Positions 53,507-64,000 of a DNA stretch of 64,000 nucleotides are shown here, piece after piece. The position numbers and the translations under genes are program-made. How positions within the stretch are numbered: position 1 is the stretch's first letter; every line of letters starts with the position of its first letter. Origin of the DNA: Massilia soli (lineage in GTDB: Bacteria > Pseudomonadota > Gammaproteobacteria > Burkholderiales > Burkholderiaceae_D); assembly GCF_016809835.1 (NCBI RefSeq), contig NZ_JAFBIL020000003.1, positions 372,001 through 436,000 on the forward strand. Direction: 5' to 3'. Below the pieces are notes generated by a model, which saw nothing but the letters and a program-made list of their open reading frames with translations, was not told where the DNA came from and did no database searches.

Positions 53507-54520
53507 ATGGGCATCTTCAGGCGGCGCGAGGTGGCGGACGTTCCCGGGACGGGGACGGTCGCCGTGCGCGTGGCCTCGGCCGCCGACCTGGCGCCCGGTT
53601 GCCTCGGGGTCGCCTGCGATGCGCAAGGCGCGACCCGGCGCGTGGCTGCCGGAGCGCGCACCAGCCTGGCGAAGGGCGAGACGCTGTACTGTTTTCACCC
53701 GGGCCCGTACACCATCGACCTGGTCCCGTTCGCCGCCGCTCCCGAGGCGGGCTTGCGGCTTACCTTTGTGGTCGACGGCGCCGACCCGCGCGTGGCGCAG
53801 CAGCGCTTCGACCTGTTCCTGGCCAGCGAGGTGGGCGCCAGGCTGGCGTTAAGCGACCTGCAAAAGGCGATCGAATCGGCGATCCGGCGCGAACTGGCGC
53901 AAGGAAACATCGATCTTCCTCCGTGCGCGTCGCTGGGCGAATGGGATGCGTTTCGCGCCGGTGTGGACGAGCTGTTATATATGCGCTTCGGCGTGACGGT
54001 CGAGGACTGCATGCCCGCCGATGTCGGCGATTACCCGGCGATGCTCATGGCCGCGCCAGTGTCCGTGCCGGTCCCAACGCCAATGCCGGCGGCGGCGGCG
54101 CAGGCGCTCCGGGCGCCTGGCACCGGCACGCCGGACGCCGACGCGCGCGCGCTGCGCCGGCTGTTCCTCGAGCTGCCGCGGCTCGCATCGGCGCTGCGGC
54201 TGGCGACGCTGCCGCCAGGGCAGGACCTGTTCCGCCAGCACCAGGCGCTGCTGCGCCGGCTCGACCAGGTCAGCGTGTCGGTATCGACGATGCCCGCGCT
54301 CGAACTGGCAGCCCCCGGGCGGCGGCTGGACGAACGCCGGCAGGCCGCGCGCGCCGGGCACAGCGTGCACGCCCTGGCGGCGCTGGACGAAGCCTGGGCG
54401 CTGCTGGCGCGCCTGAAGACCAGTCCGCTGGCGGCCGTGATCGATGACGCCGACCGCATCGTCGCCAACCTGGAACATGACAGCGCGGCGCGCCGGATGA
54501 CCGACGGGGAGGGAGCATGA
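53507..54520 (+). CDS. SPFH/band-7-like protein (337 aa)
   Basis: 337 residues from MGIFRRREVADVPG; the longer open frame runs back into the preceding gene. Residues 15-170 are beta-rich then helical, ending 'LDLPP'-like 'IDLPPCASLGEWDAFRAGVDELLYMRFGVTVEDCMP', which parallels the SPFH core of the larger protein two genes downstream ('LQLDERLQSALKMRLAEYGLAVVQVDTLSL'). There is no N-terminal membrane helix and no zinc ribbon. The C-terminal half is Ala/Pro linker then helices. SPFH assignment is an inference from this pattern. It overlaps the next gene by four bases (ATGA). Confidence 0.6.
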   Translation: MGIFRRREVADVPGTGTVAVRVASAADLAPGCLGVACDAQGATRRVAAGARTSLAKGETLYCFHPGPYTIDLVPFAAAPEAGLRLTFVVDGADPRVAQQRFDLFLASEVGARLALSDLQKAIESAIRRELAQGNIDLPPCASLGEWDAFRAGVDELLYMRFGVTVEDCMPADVGDYPAMLMAAPVSVPVPTPMPAAAAQALRAPGTGTPDADARALRRLFLELPRLASALRLATLPPGQDLFRQHQALLRRLDQVSVSVSTMPALELAAPGRRLDERRQAARAGHSVHALAALDEAWALLARLKTSPLAAVIDDADRIVANLEHDSAARRMTDGEGA

Positions 54521-55506
54521 GCGAATGCCGCAGCACGCTGGGCGACGGCTCGGTGCTGACCGTGAGCGCCGTGCGGCGCCCGCGCGGCGGGCGGGCCGAG
54601 GTCAAGTGCCGCAGTCCGGGCGGGCCAGCGCTGGCCGAACGGATGCAGCAGGTGGCGCGGCTGGCGCGCCTGACGGAAGCGCGCCACGACAGCCGCGACC
54701 AGGTGCTGCTGACGATGGACCGCGCCCCCGGCCCGGCGGAGCGCGGCTGGGAACTGGCCGTGGTGCTGGCCGACCGGATGGCGCGCGGCGTCATGCCGGA
54801 CGCGCCGCTGCATGCCAATGGCTGGTCGGATCACTGGCAGCTCGGACGCATCGACGGCCACACCGGCAAGCCGGCGGGCGCGCATCCGGCGATGCTGCTG
54901 GGCGGGCCGGATCACCTGGCGTATCTCGGGGCGCTGGCGGGACAGCCCGACGCCGGCGCGGCGGTGGCGAGCGCGCGCGCCTGGTTCCCGCTGCATAGCG
55001 GCGGCATCAACGACACGCTCAGCTGGGTCGAGGTCTCGGTCTATCCGCTGGCCGAACCGGCCGGCGAGGAGGAAGATAGCATCGCCGCCCCGGGGCTCGA
55101 CCTGACCCGCCAGCTCGCGGTGCGCCAGGCGCTGGCCGGCGCCCGCCGCTTCGATGCCCGCGGCGAAGGGCGCTGGCGCAGCGCCGTGCGCTTTGCCGAG
55201 CCTCGCTTCCAGGGCAATTCCTTCGAGCTGGCGCTGGTGATCGCCGACCGCATGGCGCGCGGGCGCGAGTTCCTGGCGCGTGGCAGGGTGATCGCCACCG
55301 GCTGCTCGTCCGCATGGCAGTCGGGCCGGGTCGACACCGTGGAGGGCTGCGCGCCGAAGTGCGCGCTGGTGCTGGCGCAGGCCGCCGCGGGCGACCGCGT
55401 ACTGCTGCCGCGGGCCTGGGAAAGCGCTTTGCCGGCCGGTTTCGCCGCCGCGCTGCGCGCAACAGGGGCCAGCATGGCCTGCATCGACCGGATCGGCATG
55501 CCCTGA
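54517..55506 (+). CDS. Protein with duplicated Lon-protease-like (S16) fold
   Basis: 329 residues made of two similar halves. Half 1 has GWELAVVLADRMARG near 77-91; half 2 has NSFELALVIADRMARGREF near 234-252. Half 2 lines up with the Lon proteolytic domain. Ser235 in QGNSFELA sits where Lon has DGPSAGIA, VIATGCSS matches VAMTGEI, GRVDTVEG matches GQVLPIGG, Lys281 in APKCALVLAQAA matches the catalytic Lys in KEKLLAA, and DRVLLPRAWESAL matches KTVLIPxENxxDL. Ser-Lys spacing is 46 versus 43 in E. coli Lon. Half 1 lacks the Ser and looks inactive. There is no AAA+ domain. Found by eye, so moderate certainty. Confidence 0.5.
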   Translation: MSECRSTLGDGSVLTVSAVRRPRGGRAEVKCRSPGGPALAERMQQVARLARLTEARHDSRDQVLLTMDRAPGPAERGWELAVVLADRMARGVMPDAPLHANGWSDHWQLGRIDGHTGKPAGAHPAMLLGGPDHLAYLGALAGQPDAGAAVASARAWFPLHSGGINDTLSWVEVSVYPLAEPAGEEEDSIAAPGLDLTRQLAVRQALAGARRFDARGEGRWRSAVRFAEPRFQGNSFELALVIADRMARGREFLARGRVIATGCSSAWQSGRVDTVEGCAPKCALVLAQAAAGDRVLLPRAWESALPAGFAAALRATGASMACIDRIGMP

Positions 55507-55608
55507 GCAGGGTGCGCACGCTTGAGCACGGAATGTGAAGCGCGGCGGTCCCTGCTAGAATTAACTTGCGTACAACACATTGCGTCGATTCACCAACCAG
55601 GAGTGGCG

Positions 55609-57657
55609 ATGTTTCAGATGTTTGGATTCGGCGGCGCCAAATGTCCGCGCTGCGAGCACAAGAACTCAGGTGACTCCGGGTACTGTTCCCGGTGCGGCCT
55701 GACCTTGGGCGCACCTCGCCGCGAACCGCTGCTGCGCGAGAACCGCTGGATTCCCGGCGACGGCGAGCTGGCCGTGTTCTTCGGCGTGCGCGAACTGTCC
55801 GGCCTGTTCGTCAAGACACTGCGCGTTCCAGCCGCGACGCGCGCGTATATCTTGCAGCGTGACAAGGCGACCGAAGTGCCGCAGGGCGAATACGAGATCG
55901 AAGGATTCTTTTCGCGCCTTAACAACCTGCTGCGCGACCAGCATGCCGAAATCCTGATCACCCGTAGCGCCGCCTTGCCGGTCGAGTTCAGCTTCAGCGA
56001 CTTGCGCACCGCCGAGCACCTGGCCGTCTCCGCACAATTCCGGGTCAGCCTGAAAATTGACCAGGTGCCGATGTTTGCGCAGCATTTCATGACCGCGCCT
56101 GGCACCGTCACGGCCGCGCACCTGCGCGACTTGCTGGCGCCGTCGGTACGCCAGCTGGCTGCCGAATTCGTGGCCGCCCAATCGCTGCGCGACATGGCCG
56201 CCAACCGCGACCTGCGCCTGCAGCTCGACGAGCGCCTGCAAAGCGCCCTCAAAATGCGACTGGCCGAATACGGCCTGGCGGTGGTGCAGGTCGACACGCT
56301 GTCGCTGCACCACGACAAATTCGACGCCAACCGCGAACGGATCGGCAGCCTGTGGATGGTCACCGACGAAGGGCACGTCAAGCTCGAACACGCAAAGCAC
56401 CTCGACCAGCTGTACAACGACGAAGAGTGGCAACGGATCCGCCGTGAGGAGCAGGAAGTCAGGCTGCGCTACCGGCGCGCCGAAATCCGCCAGGAAGAAA
56501 CCGTCGAACGCGCCGAGATGTCGGTGCAGAACGCCGAGCGCGTGCAGGCCATCCGTGCCCGCGAGATCGACCTGTACAGCCGCATCGTCGAATCGAAAAA
56601 CCGCAAGGAAGCGATCGTGCGCGGGGCCGGCGACATGCTCGCCGAGCTTGAGCACGAACTGGCCAAAAAGGGCAAGGCGCGCGCCGACGAATCGGCTGAC
56701 TGGGAGCACCTGCGCCAGATCGCGCGCATCCGCATGCACACCGAGCTGGAAGCGGCGCGCCAGGATGCCGGCAACGCGCAGTTGCTGGCGCGCCAGCGCT
56801 TCTCTCACCAGCTGCTGCAACAGCAAATCCAGAACAAGATCACCCAGGCGCTGTCGATCGAGGACGAAACGCGCAAACGCGCCGAACTCGCGCGCCTGCA
56901 CGAGAGCGAGCGCGAGGCGCAGGAGTACGAGCGCGCGCTGGAACGCGAGCAGCAGCGCAGCGGCGTGCAGTCGCTGGCGCTGGCCAACGCGGCGCGCCAG
57001 CGCGAGGCGGAACGCGAACAGGAATGGGAAGACCAGGTCGCGCTGGACCGCCAGCGCGACTTGCTGCGCGCCTCCGGCCGGGCCGACGCCGATGCCCAGC
57101 ATGAAAAGCTGCTGCGCACGATCGAGGCCGACGCGCTCCATACGCGCAAGGAGCAGGAAGCGCTGCTTGACGCCGAGGAACGCCGCCATGCGCTGCAGGC
57201 GCAGGAAAACGAGGCGCAGTGGCAGCATGAGCTGCGCCGCATGGACCGCATCGGCGGCATGGACGATACCGCGAAGGTGGTGCTGGCCCCGGCCGCGAAC
57301 GCGGCGCTGCTGGCCGATGTGCTGAAAACCCAGGTGCACGCGACGATGAGCGCCGGCCAGCTCGAGGCGCTCGGCGGCATGAACCCTCTGGAGGCCGCGC
57401 GCCTTGCCGACGAGCGGGTGCAGCAGGACCGCGCCCGGCGCGCGCTGGAGATGGACAAGGACCGGCAGCACCAGGTCGACCTGATGAAACTGCAGAACGA
57501 CGTCAACAAGGCCGCGCTGTCGACCCAGTCGCAGCTTGGCATCGGCGTGGCCCAGGTGCGCGGCGCGGCGCCGTTGATGCGCACCTGCCCGAACGGCCAC
57601 ATGGCCGGCCCGCTCGACCGCTTCTGCGCCCAATGCGGCGCGCCGCTTCAGCCCTGA
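55609..57657 (+). CDS. Double zinc-ribbon SPFH coiled-coil protein
   Basis: 682 residues from MFQMFGFGGAKCPRC with CAGGAG upstream. An N-terminal zinc ribbon (Cys12, Cys15, Cys26, Cys29) is followed by an SPFH-like domain (about 45-260: 'NRWIPGDGELAVFFGVREL', 'AEHLAVSAQFRVSLKIDQV', 'LRLQLDERLQSALKMRLAEYG'). Then comes a very long Glu/Arg/Gln-rich coiled coil (about 275-540) and a C-terminal zinc ribbon (Cys660, Cys673, Cys676, with His664). It lacks a membrane helix. SPFH proteins oligomerise into rings or lattices that organise membrane domains, so a scaffold for the adjacent kinase is plausible. Confidence 0.82.
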   Translation: MFQMFGFGGAKCPRCEHKNSGDSGYCSRCGLTLGAPRREPLLRENRWIPGDGELAVFFGVRELSGLFVKTLRVPAATRAYILQRDKATEVPQGEYEIEGFFSRLNNLLRDQHAEILITRSAALPVEFSFSDLRTAEHLAVSAQFRVSLKIDQVPMFAQHFMTAPGTVTAAHLRDLLAPSVRQLAAEFVAAQSLRDMAANRDLRLQLDERLQSALKMRLAEYGLAVVQVDTLSLHHDKFDANRERIGSLWMVTDEGHVKLEHAKHLDQLYNDEEWQRIRREEQEVRLRYRRAEIRQEETVERAEMSVQNAERVQAIRAREIDLYSRIVESKNRKEAIVRGAGDMLAELEHELAKKGKARADESADWEHLRQIARIRMHTELEAARQDAGNAQLLARQRFSHQLLQQQIQNKITQALSIEDETRKRAELARLHESEREAQEYERALEREQQRSGVQSLALANAARQREAEREQEWEDQVALDRQRDLLRASGRADADAQHEKLLRTIEADALHTRKEQEALLDAEERRHALQAQENEAQWQHELRRMDRIGGMDDTAKVVLAPAANAALLADVLKTQVHATMSAGQLEALGGMNPLEAARLADERVQQDRARRALEMDKDRQHQVDLMKLQNDVNKAALSTQSQLGIGVAQVRGAAPLMRTCPNGHMAGPLDRFCAQCGAPLQP

Positions 57658-57665
57658 GCCGTTCC

Positions 57666-59835
<2,170 letters not shown>

Positions 59836-59861
<26 letters not shown>

Positions 59862-60396
59862 CCGCTGGCTCGATCCCCGAGCGAATCCTGGTGATCTTCG
59901 AGCCTTCCGCCTCCATCACGATGGCGTTGTTGCTGTCGACCTTCTTGAAGGTCAGGTAATTGCCATCGGGGACATATTTGTGCGGGCCGACCTGCACCGC
60001 CGGATATTTCGCCTTCGCCTGCTCCACGGTATCGCCGACAGCCACGCCCAGTTCATTGGGGATTCCGGCATCGGCTTCGGCGCGCGTGATCACTCCGGTC
60101 TCGACCATGAACCTTGCGCCAGGCAGCTTGTCAAACTTCACATAGGTACACGCCGGATCGCTCTCGCCGCGCGACTGCGCTTTTTCTCCCAGCGCTTGTT
60201 CGACGTCACTGAGCGTCTGGCCAAACCTTACTGAGCCGTAGCCCTGCGATGTCAGGGCCGGTACGCTGTTGTCCGGCGCGGCTGGTGTGGTGGCGGCGGG
60301 CGCAGCAGGCGTGGTCGTCGTCACGGCGACTTTCTCCTTGCAGGCAGCCAGTCCCAGCATCAGTGTCATTAATACAGTCGCGGTCTTCATGGTCAT
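59836..60396 (-). CDS. Predicted lipoprotein (186 aa)
   Basis: About 186 residues from MTMKTATVLMTLMLG; the exact start is uncertain because two ATGs and a TTG lie close together and no ribosome site is clear. Lipobox LGLAAC with the Cys near residue 18, a Thr/Ala/Pro-rich tether (TTTTPAAPAATTPAAP), then a globular part beginning 'GYGSVRFGQTLSDVEQALG', typical of small exported proteins with a SmpA-like opening. Two further Cys may form a disulfide. It overlaps the convergent kinase gene by 26 bases. Confidence 0.75.
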
Positions 60397-60488
60397 TTTT
60401 ATCAATCCGAAAGGTGCCTGGCGCGCGCCACGCCGGTTGCGAAAAACTGAGAGTGTCAGGCGCGTGTTCTACTTCCAAGGAGGACGTC

Positions 60489-60593
60489 ATGCATATCCCT
60501 GACGACTTGCGTATCCCCGCTATTGTCTTCACCCTCGAGGCGGTGTTGCTCTCTGGTTTGGCGCTGATCGTCCTGGTGCTGCTTCCAGACTAG
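60489..60593 (+). CDS. Single-helix membrane microprotein (34 aa)
   Basis: ATG at 60489 with an ideal AAGGAGG site and spacing opens 34 codons. The product begins MHIPDDLRIPAIVFTLEAVL and continues with a leucine-rich membrane helix (about 11-31) ending LLPD. A strong ribosome site, an acidic amphipathic start and one clean helix make a real microprotein likely. The last four bases overlap the convergent DUF1801 gene. Function unknown; it may bind a membrane enzyme or the neighbouring envelope proteins. Confidence 0.65.
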   Translation: MHIPDDLRIPAIVFTLEAVLLSGLALIVLVLLPD

Positions 60594-61090
60594 GCTTTGC
60601 GGGCAGGTCGGCGGCTGCCCGCCGCCAGTACGGCAAGATATCGCTCGATATAGCGCGAGGTGGGCATGCGCCGGATTGCCTGGCCAATCACGTCCAGCGC
60701 GATGTCGTCGAGCTTTTTAAAGCGCACACAGCTTTTTCCCATGTCGAGCTTTTTCTTGCCTGCGTCCGCCCATGCTTGGCGAAACCATAACACTTCCTCG
60801 GTTTCCTTGTCGTCCGTACAGCCGACGTAGAGCCCCATCAGGTACAGCGACACGTGGTTCTTTTGCGATGCCAGCGCGGCGAAGGGAAGCGGTTGCGCCG
60901 GGTCGCAATGGTAGCCGGCCGGGAACACGCTGTGCGGCACCGCATAGCCGATCATCCCGTACTGCATTGCCTCCCGATAGCCGGCATCGAGGTTCTCCAG
61001 GATGACGGCGCGCACGGCGTCAATGAGCGCGCGCCGGTCTTCCGGCAGGGAGTCGAGGTATTCCGGGACACTGCTGGCCGCTGACTGCAT
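60590..61090 (-). CDS. DUF1801 domain protein
   Basis: 166 residues from MQSAASSVPEYLDSLPEDRR with AGGAATC upstream; the longer frame runs into the FHA gene. The DUF1801 pattern is 'VPEYLDSLPEDRRALIDAVRAVI', then 'AMQYGMIGYAVP', 'KNHVSLYLMG' and 'KSCVRFKKLDDIALDVIGQAI'. The YdhG/YjhX-like fold resembles iron-chaperone frataxin-like proteins, but activity is uncertain. It may be co-transcribed with the FHA and PP2C genes upstream, only eight bases apart. Confidence 0.88.
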   Translation of the reverse strand: MQSAASSVPEYLDSLPEDRRALIDAVRAVILENLDAGYREAMQYGMIGYAVPHSVFPAGYHCDPAQPLPFAALASQKNHVSLYLMGLYVGCTDDKETEEVLWFRQAWADAGKKKLDMGKSCVRFKKLDDIALDVIGQAIRRMPTSRYIERYLAVLAAGSRRPARKA

Positions 61091-61098
61091 GTTGATTC

Positions 61099-62433
61099 CT
61101 AGATGGTATTGGCGGGAATGGACACCGGTACGATAGCCTCCTGCGACCCGGTGGCCGGATTGAAGCGCCAGAATCCGTGGTTGTGGTGGAACAGCAGCGG
61201 CAGCCGCGCCGCACGCGGCAGCGATTGTACCGGGCCATGGTCGTGGCCGGGGTGCTGTCCCGGCGCCAACAGGACAAAGCATTCATCCTGGGCGCCCTGG
61301 TCTTCGCGATGCAGGACGATGCCTGTTGGCAGCAGCGCGCTGACGACCAGCTGGACAATGCCGCGCACGCTGGCCGTCATCTCGATGCGCGTGCCCAGCC
61401 GCAACGGCATTGGCTGGTGCTTGCCCGGCCACGCGCCATCGACCAGCAGGCCGTAGCGCGAGATATCCTCGATCTCGAATCCTGCGCCGCTGCGCCGGAT
61501 GATCGCGTGGCGCGCCGACAGGCGCCGGGTCAAGCCGCCGGTATCGCGCTGGCCGGCGCCGTAGTGCGCCAGGCGGACCTGCGCCACGCCGTCGTGGGGA
61601 TCGTCGCGCCCGAGGACAAATTCGGCCGCGGCGAACAGGCGGACATGGCGCGGCGTGTCGGCGTTACCCTCGCTGGCGACGATCTCGCCGGACGTCGCAG
61701 GATGCGGGTGCGTCGCAGGCGTGTCAGGTTGTTCTGGCACCTCGATCTCGATCAGGTCTTCGTCCCACGCGATGCTGGAAAACCCGACCGCCACCTTGCC
61801 ATCGCGCGCGTCAAGGTCGAGCCGGGCGATCGAGGCGTTGCGCGCGTTGACGCCGATGTCGAGGCGGCCGCCGCCGGCCTGCGCGCTCACGCGCGCGATC
61901 GAGCCGTCGTCCGCGGTCACGCTGACGTTCTTGTGGGTAGCCAGGAAGGTCTGGTGGATCTCGGTCAGGCTGGCGTCCGGGCGCGGCACCAGGATGATCA
62001 GGGTGCAGACCCAGCGCCGGCGCACCTGCTTGCCGTGGCTGCAGCGCAGTTCTGCCTCGACCCGGTACTGGCCGTGTTCCTTGTCGCGTGCGCTGAACTC
62101 GACGAATTGCGGTCGCCAGTGGCCTTGCAGGTTGCGCTCGAAGGTATGGCGCGAGACGCCGCCGGGAAACAACGCCGACGCCAGCGCCATGGTGATGGCG
62201 GCCGGGGCGTCTTCGGGCATGCCGCGCAGCTCGACCTTGATGGTCTGGCGGCCACCGGAGGCGCGCGGGTCGAACCCGCTGATGTGGATGTGCGGACGCG
62301 GGGGCGGGCCTGGCGGAAGCTCGTCATCGGCCAGCGCGGCAAGCGGCTGTGGGTGGCCACTGGAACATGCGCGCTCGCCCGGCAATACCCACTGGGTACA
62401 GTACGGATGTGCTGGGTCGCTGCATTTTTTCAT
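61099..62433 (-). CDS. FHA domain protein with N-terminal zinc-ribbon-like Cys motif
   Basis: 444 residues. A Cys/His cluster sits at the start (Cys4, His9, Cys12, Cys23, His27). Residues 45-235 are beta-rich with no family recognised, including an ordered stretch around 175-220. The FHA domain is about 265-360: FVLGRDDPHD carries the Gly-Arg phosphate-binding pair (275-276), LSARHAIIRR the Ser-x-x-His, and EIEDISRYGLLVDG the recognition loop, in which the usual Asn is replaced. FHA domains bind phospho-threonine, so this is the probable reader of the cluster's kinase. The PP2C gene lies 64 bases upstream in the same direction. Confidence 0.87.
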   Translation of the reverse strand: MKKCSDPAHPYCTQWVLPGERACSSGHPQPLAALADDELPPGPPPRPHIHISGFDPRASGGRQTIKVELRGMPEDAPAAITMALASALFPGGVSRHTFERNLQGHWRPQFVEFSARDKEHGQYRVEAELRCSHGKQVRRRWVCTLIILVPRPDASLTEIHQTFLATHKNVSVTADDGSIARVSAQAGGGRLDIGVNARNASIARLDLDARDGKVAVGFSSIAWDEDLIEIEVPEQPDTPATHPHPATSGEIVASEGNADTPRHVRLFAAAEFVLGRDDPHDGVAQVRLAHYGAGQRDTGGLTRRLSARHAIIRRSGAGFEIEDISRYGLLVDGAWPGKHQPMPLRLGTRIEMTASVRGIVQLVVSALLPTGIVLHREDQGAQDECFVLLAPGQHPGHDHGPVQSLPRAARLPLLFHHNHGFWRFNPATGSQEAIVPVSIPANTI

Positions 62434-62497
62434 GGCACGCCTGGACTTTCATTCATCTGCCGAGCTTACCCGTTTTCGCCGTCCGGCGTCGCTGGCC

Positions 62498-63463
62498 TCA
62501 CGAGGCCGGCAGGGCGGTTTCGTCCGTGCCGGCGGCTGGCCGCACCCGTACCAGCACCGCCGTGAGGTTGTCGCTGTGCAGTTCAGGAGGCGGATTGACG
62601 CGCATTTCGGTGAACATGCCGGCACAGGCCTCCGCAGCGCTTTTCCCGGCGGCAAGGACCTGCGGCCAGCGGGCGACCCAGCCGGCGGCGCGCGAACATG
62701 ACCAGAAGCCGTCGGTGGCAAGCAAGTAGTCGGCGCCAGGATCGAGTTCAATCGCACGGCGGTCGGCGAGGTGGCGCAAGAAAACCGGGAGTTCGTGCGC
62801 CGACAGCGGAAACAGCGGGTCTTCGAGCCGCACCGGGCTGGCGAACGCATTGCCAAGGATGAACGCCTGCGAGATCTGCGAGCGGTGTTCGCCGTGCACC
62901 TGCTGCCACCATTCCGGCGCGCCGATCAGGCCGGACATGGCGAAGGCGGTGGCCGGGACGTGGTCGACGGTCAGGGGCTGGGCCTTGCCGGCGGCAACCT
63001 TGTACAGGCGCGAATCGCCCACGTGGAACAGCAGCGCCGGTCCGCCGGGGGGCAGTTCGAGCAGGGTGAGGGTGGTGCCAGGGCGCCGCTCGAGATCGGA
63101 ATCGGCGCCGAACACGCCCTGCAGGAAGCCGTGCAAGGCGTCAAGGCGGGCCGACAGCTCGTCCAGCGAGACGCAGGCAGGCATCGCCAGCATGCCGGCG
63201 ACGGCCGCTTCGGCCGCCTCGCGCCCGTGGCCGTGGCCGCCCATCCCATCCAGCACTGCAACCCGCGCGTGACCCTGGGGCCACCCGCTGACCTGTTGCG
63301 CGGCGAGCTGCTGCTTGTCGAGGTAGCGGGCCTCGCCATTGACGTCGATGAGCAGGTAGTTGTCCTGATTTTCGCTGCGCGGTCGCGTGCCTTCGCCGAT
63401 GCTGCTGTGCGCAGCGACGTCGAAGCGAGGGCCGAAGTCAAGGCTGTCTGGCGCGATGGTCAT
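62498..63463 (-). CDS. PP2C-type Ser/Thr protein phosphatase
   Basis: 321 residues, soluble. Metal-binding Asp residues: 'TRPRSENQDNYLLID' (Asp34), VAVLDGMGGHGHG (Asp72), LLATDGFWSCSR and 'HSDNLTAVLVRV' near the end. These are the PP2C motifs needed for two Mn/Mg ions, so an active enzyme is predicted. It should reverse the phosphorylation made by the kinase encoded 2.6 kb away on the other strand. Followed in the same direction by the FHA gene, giving a phosphatase-reader operon. Confidence 0.93.
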   Translation of the reverse strand: MTIAPDSLDFGPRFDVAAHSSIGEGTRPRSENQDNYLLIDVNGEARYLDKQQLAAQQVSGWPQGHARVAVLDGMGGHGHGREAAEAAVAGMLAMPACVSLDELSARLDALHGFLQGVFGADSDLERRPGTTLTLLELPPGGPALLFHVGDSRLYKVAAGKAQPLTVDHVPATAFAMSGLIGAPEWWQQVHGEHRSQISQAFILGNAFASPVRLEDPLFPLSAHELPVFLRHLADRRAIELDPGADYLLATDGFWSCSRAAGWVARWPQVLAAGKSAAEACAGMFTEMRVNPPPELHSDNLTAVLVRVRPAAGTDETALPAS

Positions 63464-63485
63464 ACCGACAGCTTAGCCGAATTGG

Positions 63486-64000
63486 TCAGATCGGGTTGTC
63501 GGCCTTGCGCGTGGCCAGCGCGACCGCGTTTACCACCATGCACAGGCCGGCGACGGCGAAGGCCACCCGCACGCCGGCGCTGTCGGCCACGCGTCCCCAC
63601 ACCACGCTGCCGAGCGTATAGCCGGCGGCCATGATGAACAGGTAGATCGACAGCGTGCGGGCGCGCAGGTTCTGCGGGAACGACGACTGCGCCGCCGCGT
63701 TCATGGTCGAGACGATCGCCGACCAGGCCATGCCGCCGCAGACGATCAGCGGCACCAGCAGCCACAGCGACGTGGTCAGCGGCATCAGCATCAGCATCAG
63801 TCCAAACACCAGCAGTGCGCCCGACAGCAGCGTGGTTTTGTCGAAGCGGACGCGCAGGCTCGGAAGGAAGAAGGCGGCGAGCACGGCGCCGGCGCCCAGG
63901 CTGCCCATCAGGGTGCCGAAGGCGCTCGAATCGAGGTGCAGCACGTCGCGCACGAACAGCGGCAGCAGGGCCGCGAAGGCGATACTGGCAAAGAACACCG
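63486..64000 (-). CDS. MFS transporter, partial (cut by window end)
   Basis: The C-terminal part of a major facilitator superfamily protein; the coding frame continues past the window end, so the start is missing. About 171 residues are visible with five or six hydrophobic helices, including 'GTLMGSLGAGAVLAAFFLP' and 'GGMAWSAIVSTMNAAAQSSFPQNLRARTLSIYLF', a pattern seen in the MFS_3/EntS-type branch. Substrate unknown. Confidence 0.85.
   Translation of the reverse strand, partial: VFFASIAFAALLPLFVRDVLHLDSSAFGTLMGSLGAGAVLAAFFLPSLRVRFDKTTLLSGALLVFGLMLMLMPLTTSLWLLVPLIVCGGMAWSAIVSTMNAAAQSSFPQNLRARTLSIYLFIMAAGYTLGSVVWGRVADSAGVRVAFAVAGLCMVVNAVALATRKADNPI

Overview
The window looks like a chromosomal segment of a beta-proteobacterium of the Oxalobacteraceae, most likely Massilia, Duganella or a relative. 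The evidence is the high GC content, an FxDxF-type PEP-CTERM protein, REP-like elements with a CCCGCGCAGGCGGG core, a DUF4402 protein, and the mix of house-keeping genes. The genus is inferred from these gene types, not from any database comparison.

Layout. 0-3 kb: a DUF4402 surface protein, a 42-residue lipoprotein missed by simple ORF calling, and a DUF885 protein followed by a perfect 35-bp palindrome. 3-21 kb: a dense signalling block. It holds a LytS/AlgZ-LytR/AlgR pair, two tandem His/Lys-rich secreted paralogues, an NDH-2-like dehydrogenase, an orphan NarX-type kinase, three hybrid kinases, a response-regulator diguanylate cyclase, a MetE-C-like enzyme coupled to a large PAS/GAF hybrid kinase, a PAS-REC protein, and a YfiR-CHASE8 hybrid kinase operon. 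A REP array and a candidate anti-Shine-Dalgarno small RNA interrupt the block near 17.5-18.3 kb. 21-23 kb: a PEP-CTERM protein and two near-identical tRNA-Arg(ACG) genes, each with its own terminator.

23-47 kb: metabolic and stress genes. These include lactate dehydrogenase lldD, a 2-hydroxyacid dehydrogenase, and an NHEJ locus (ligD facing an SDR-ku-small membrane protein operon). They are followed by a SulP carrier, DinB, GNAT, a lysophospholipid acyltransferase, an ArsC-like protein, an OYE reductase, and a guanidine exporter under a guanidine-II riboswitch. Next come an AstE-like hydrolase, an acyltransferase-3, pirin and azoreductase beside a divergent LysR regulator, Psd, a Tet-type MFS pump, RNase H, and a CydAB/CioAB-type quinol oxidase.

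48-63.5 kb: the most unusual region. Six or seven collinear genes encode a 1055-residue penicillin-binding-protein-like transpeptidase, a protein with a sigma-4-like C-terminal helix-turn-helix, a small unknown, an SPFH-like protein, a protein whose two halves resemble the Lon (S16) protease fold, a zinc-ribbon/SPFH/coiled-coil protein, and a SHOCT-Ser/Thr kinase-coiled coil-formylglycine-enzyme-like fusion. Two genes on the opposite strand encode an FHA protein with a zinc ribbon and a PP2C phosphatase. Kinase, phosphatase, phospho-threonine reader, PBP, membrane scaffold and a possible protease together suggest a Ser/Thr phosphorylation system acting on the cell envelope. It parallels, but is not the same as, the actinobacterial pkn/pstP/fha/pbpA cluster and the T6SS threonine-phosphorylation pathway. 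No secretion-system structural genes are visible. The window ends inside an MFS transporter gene.
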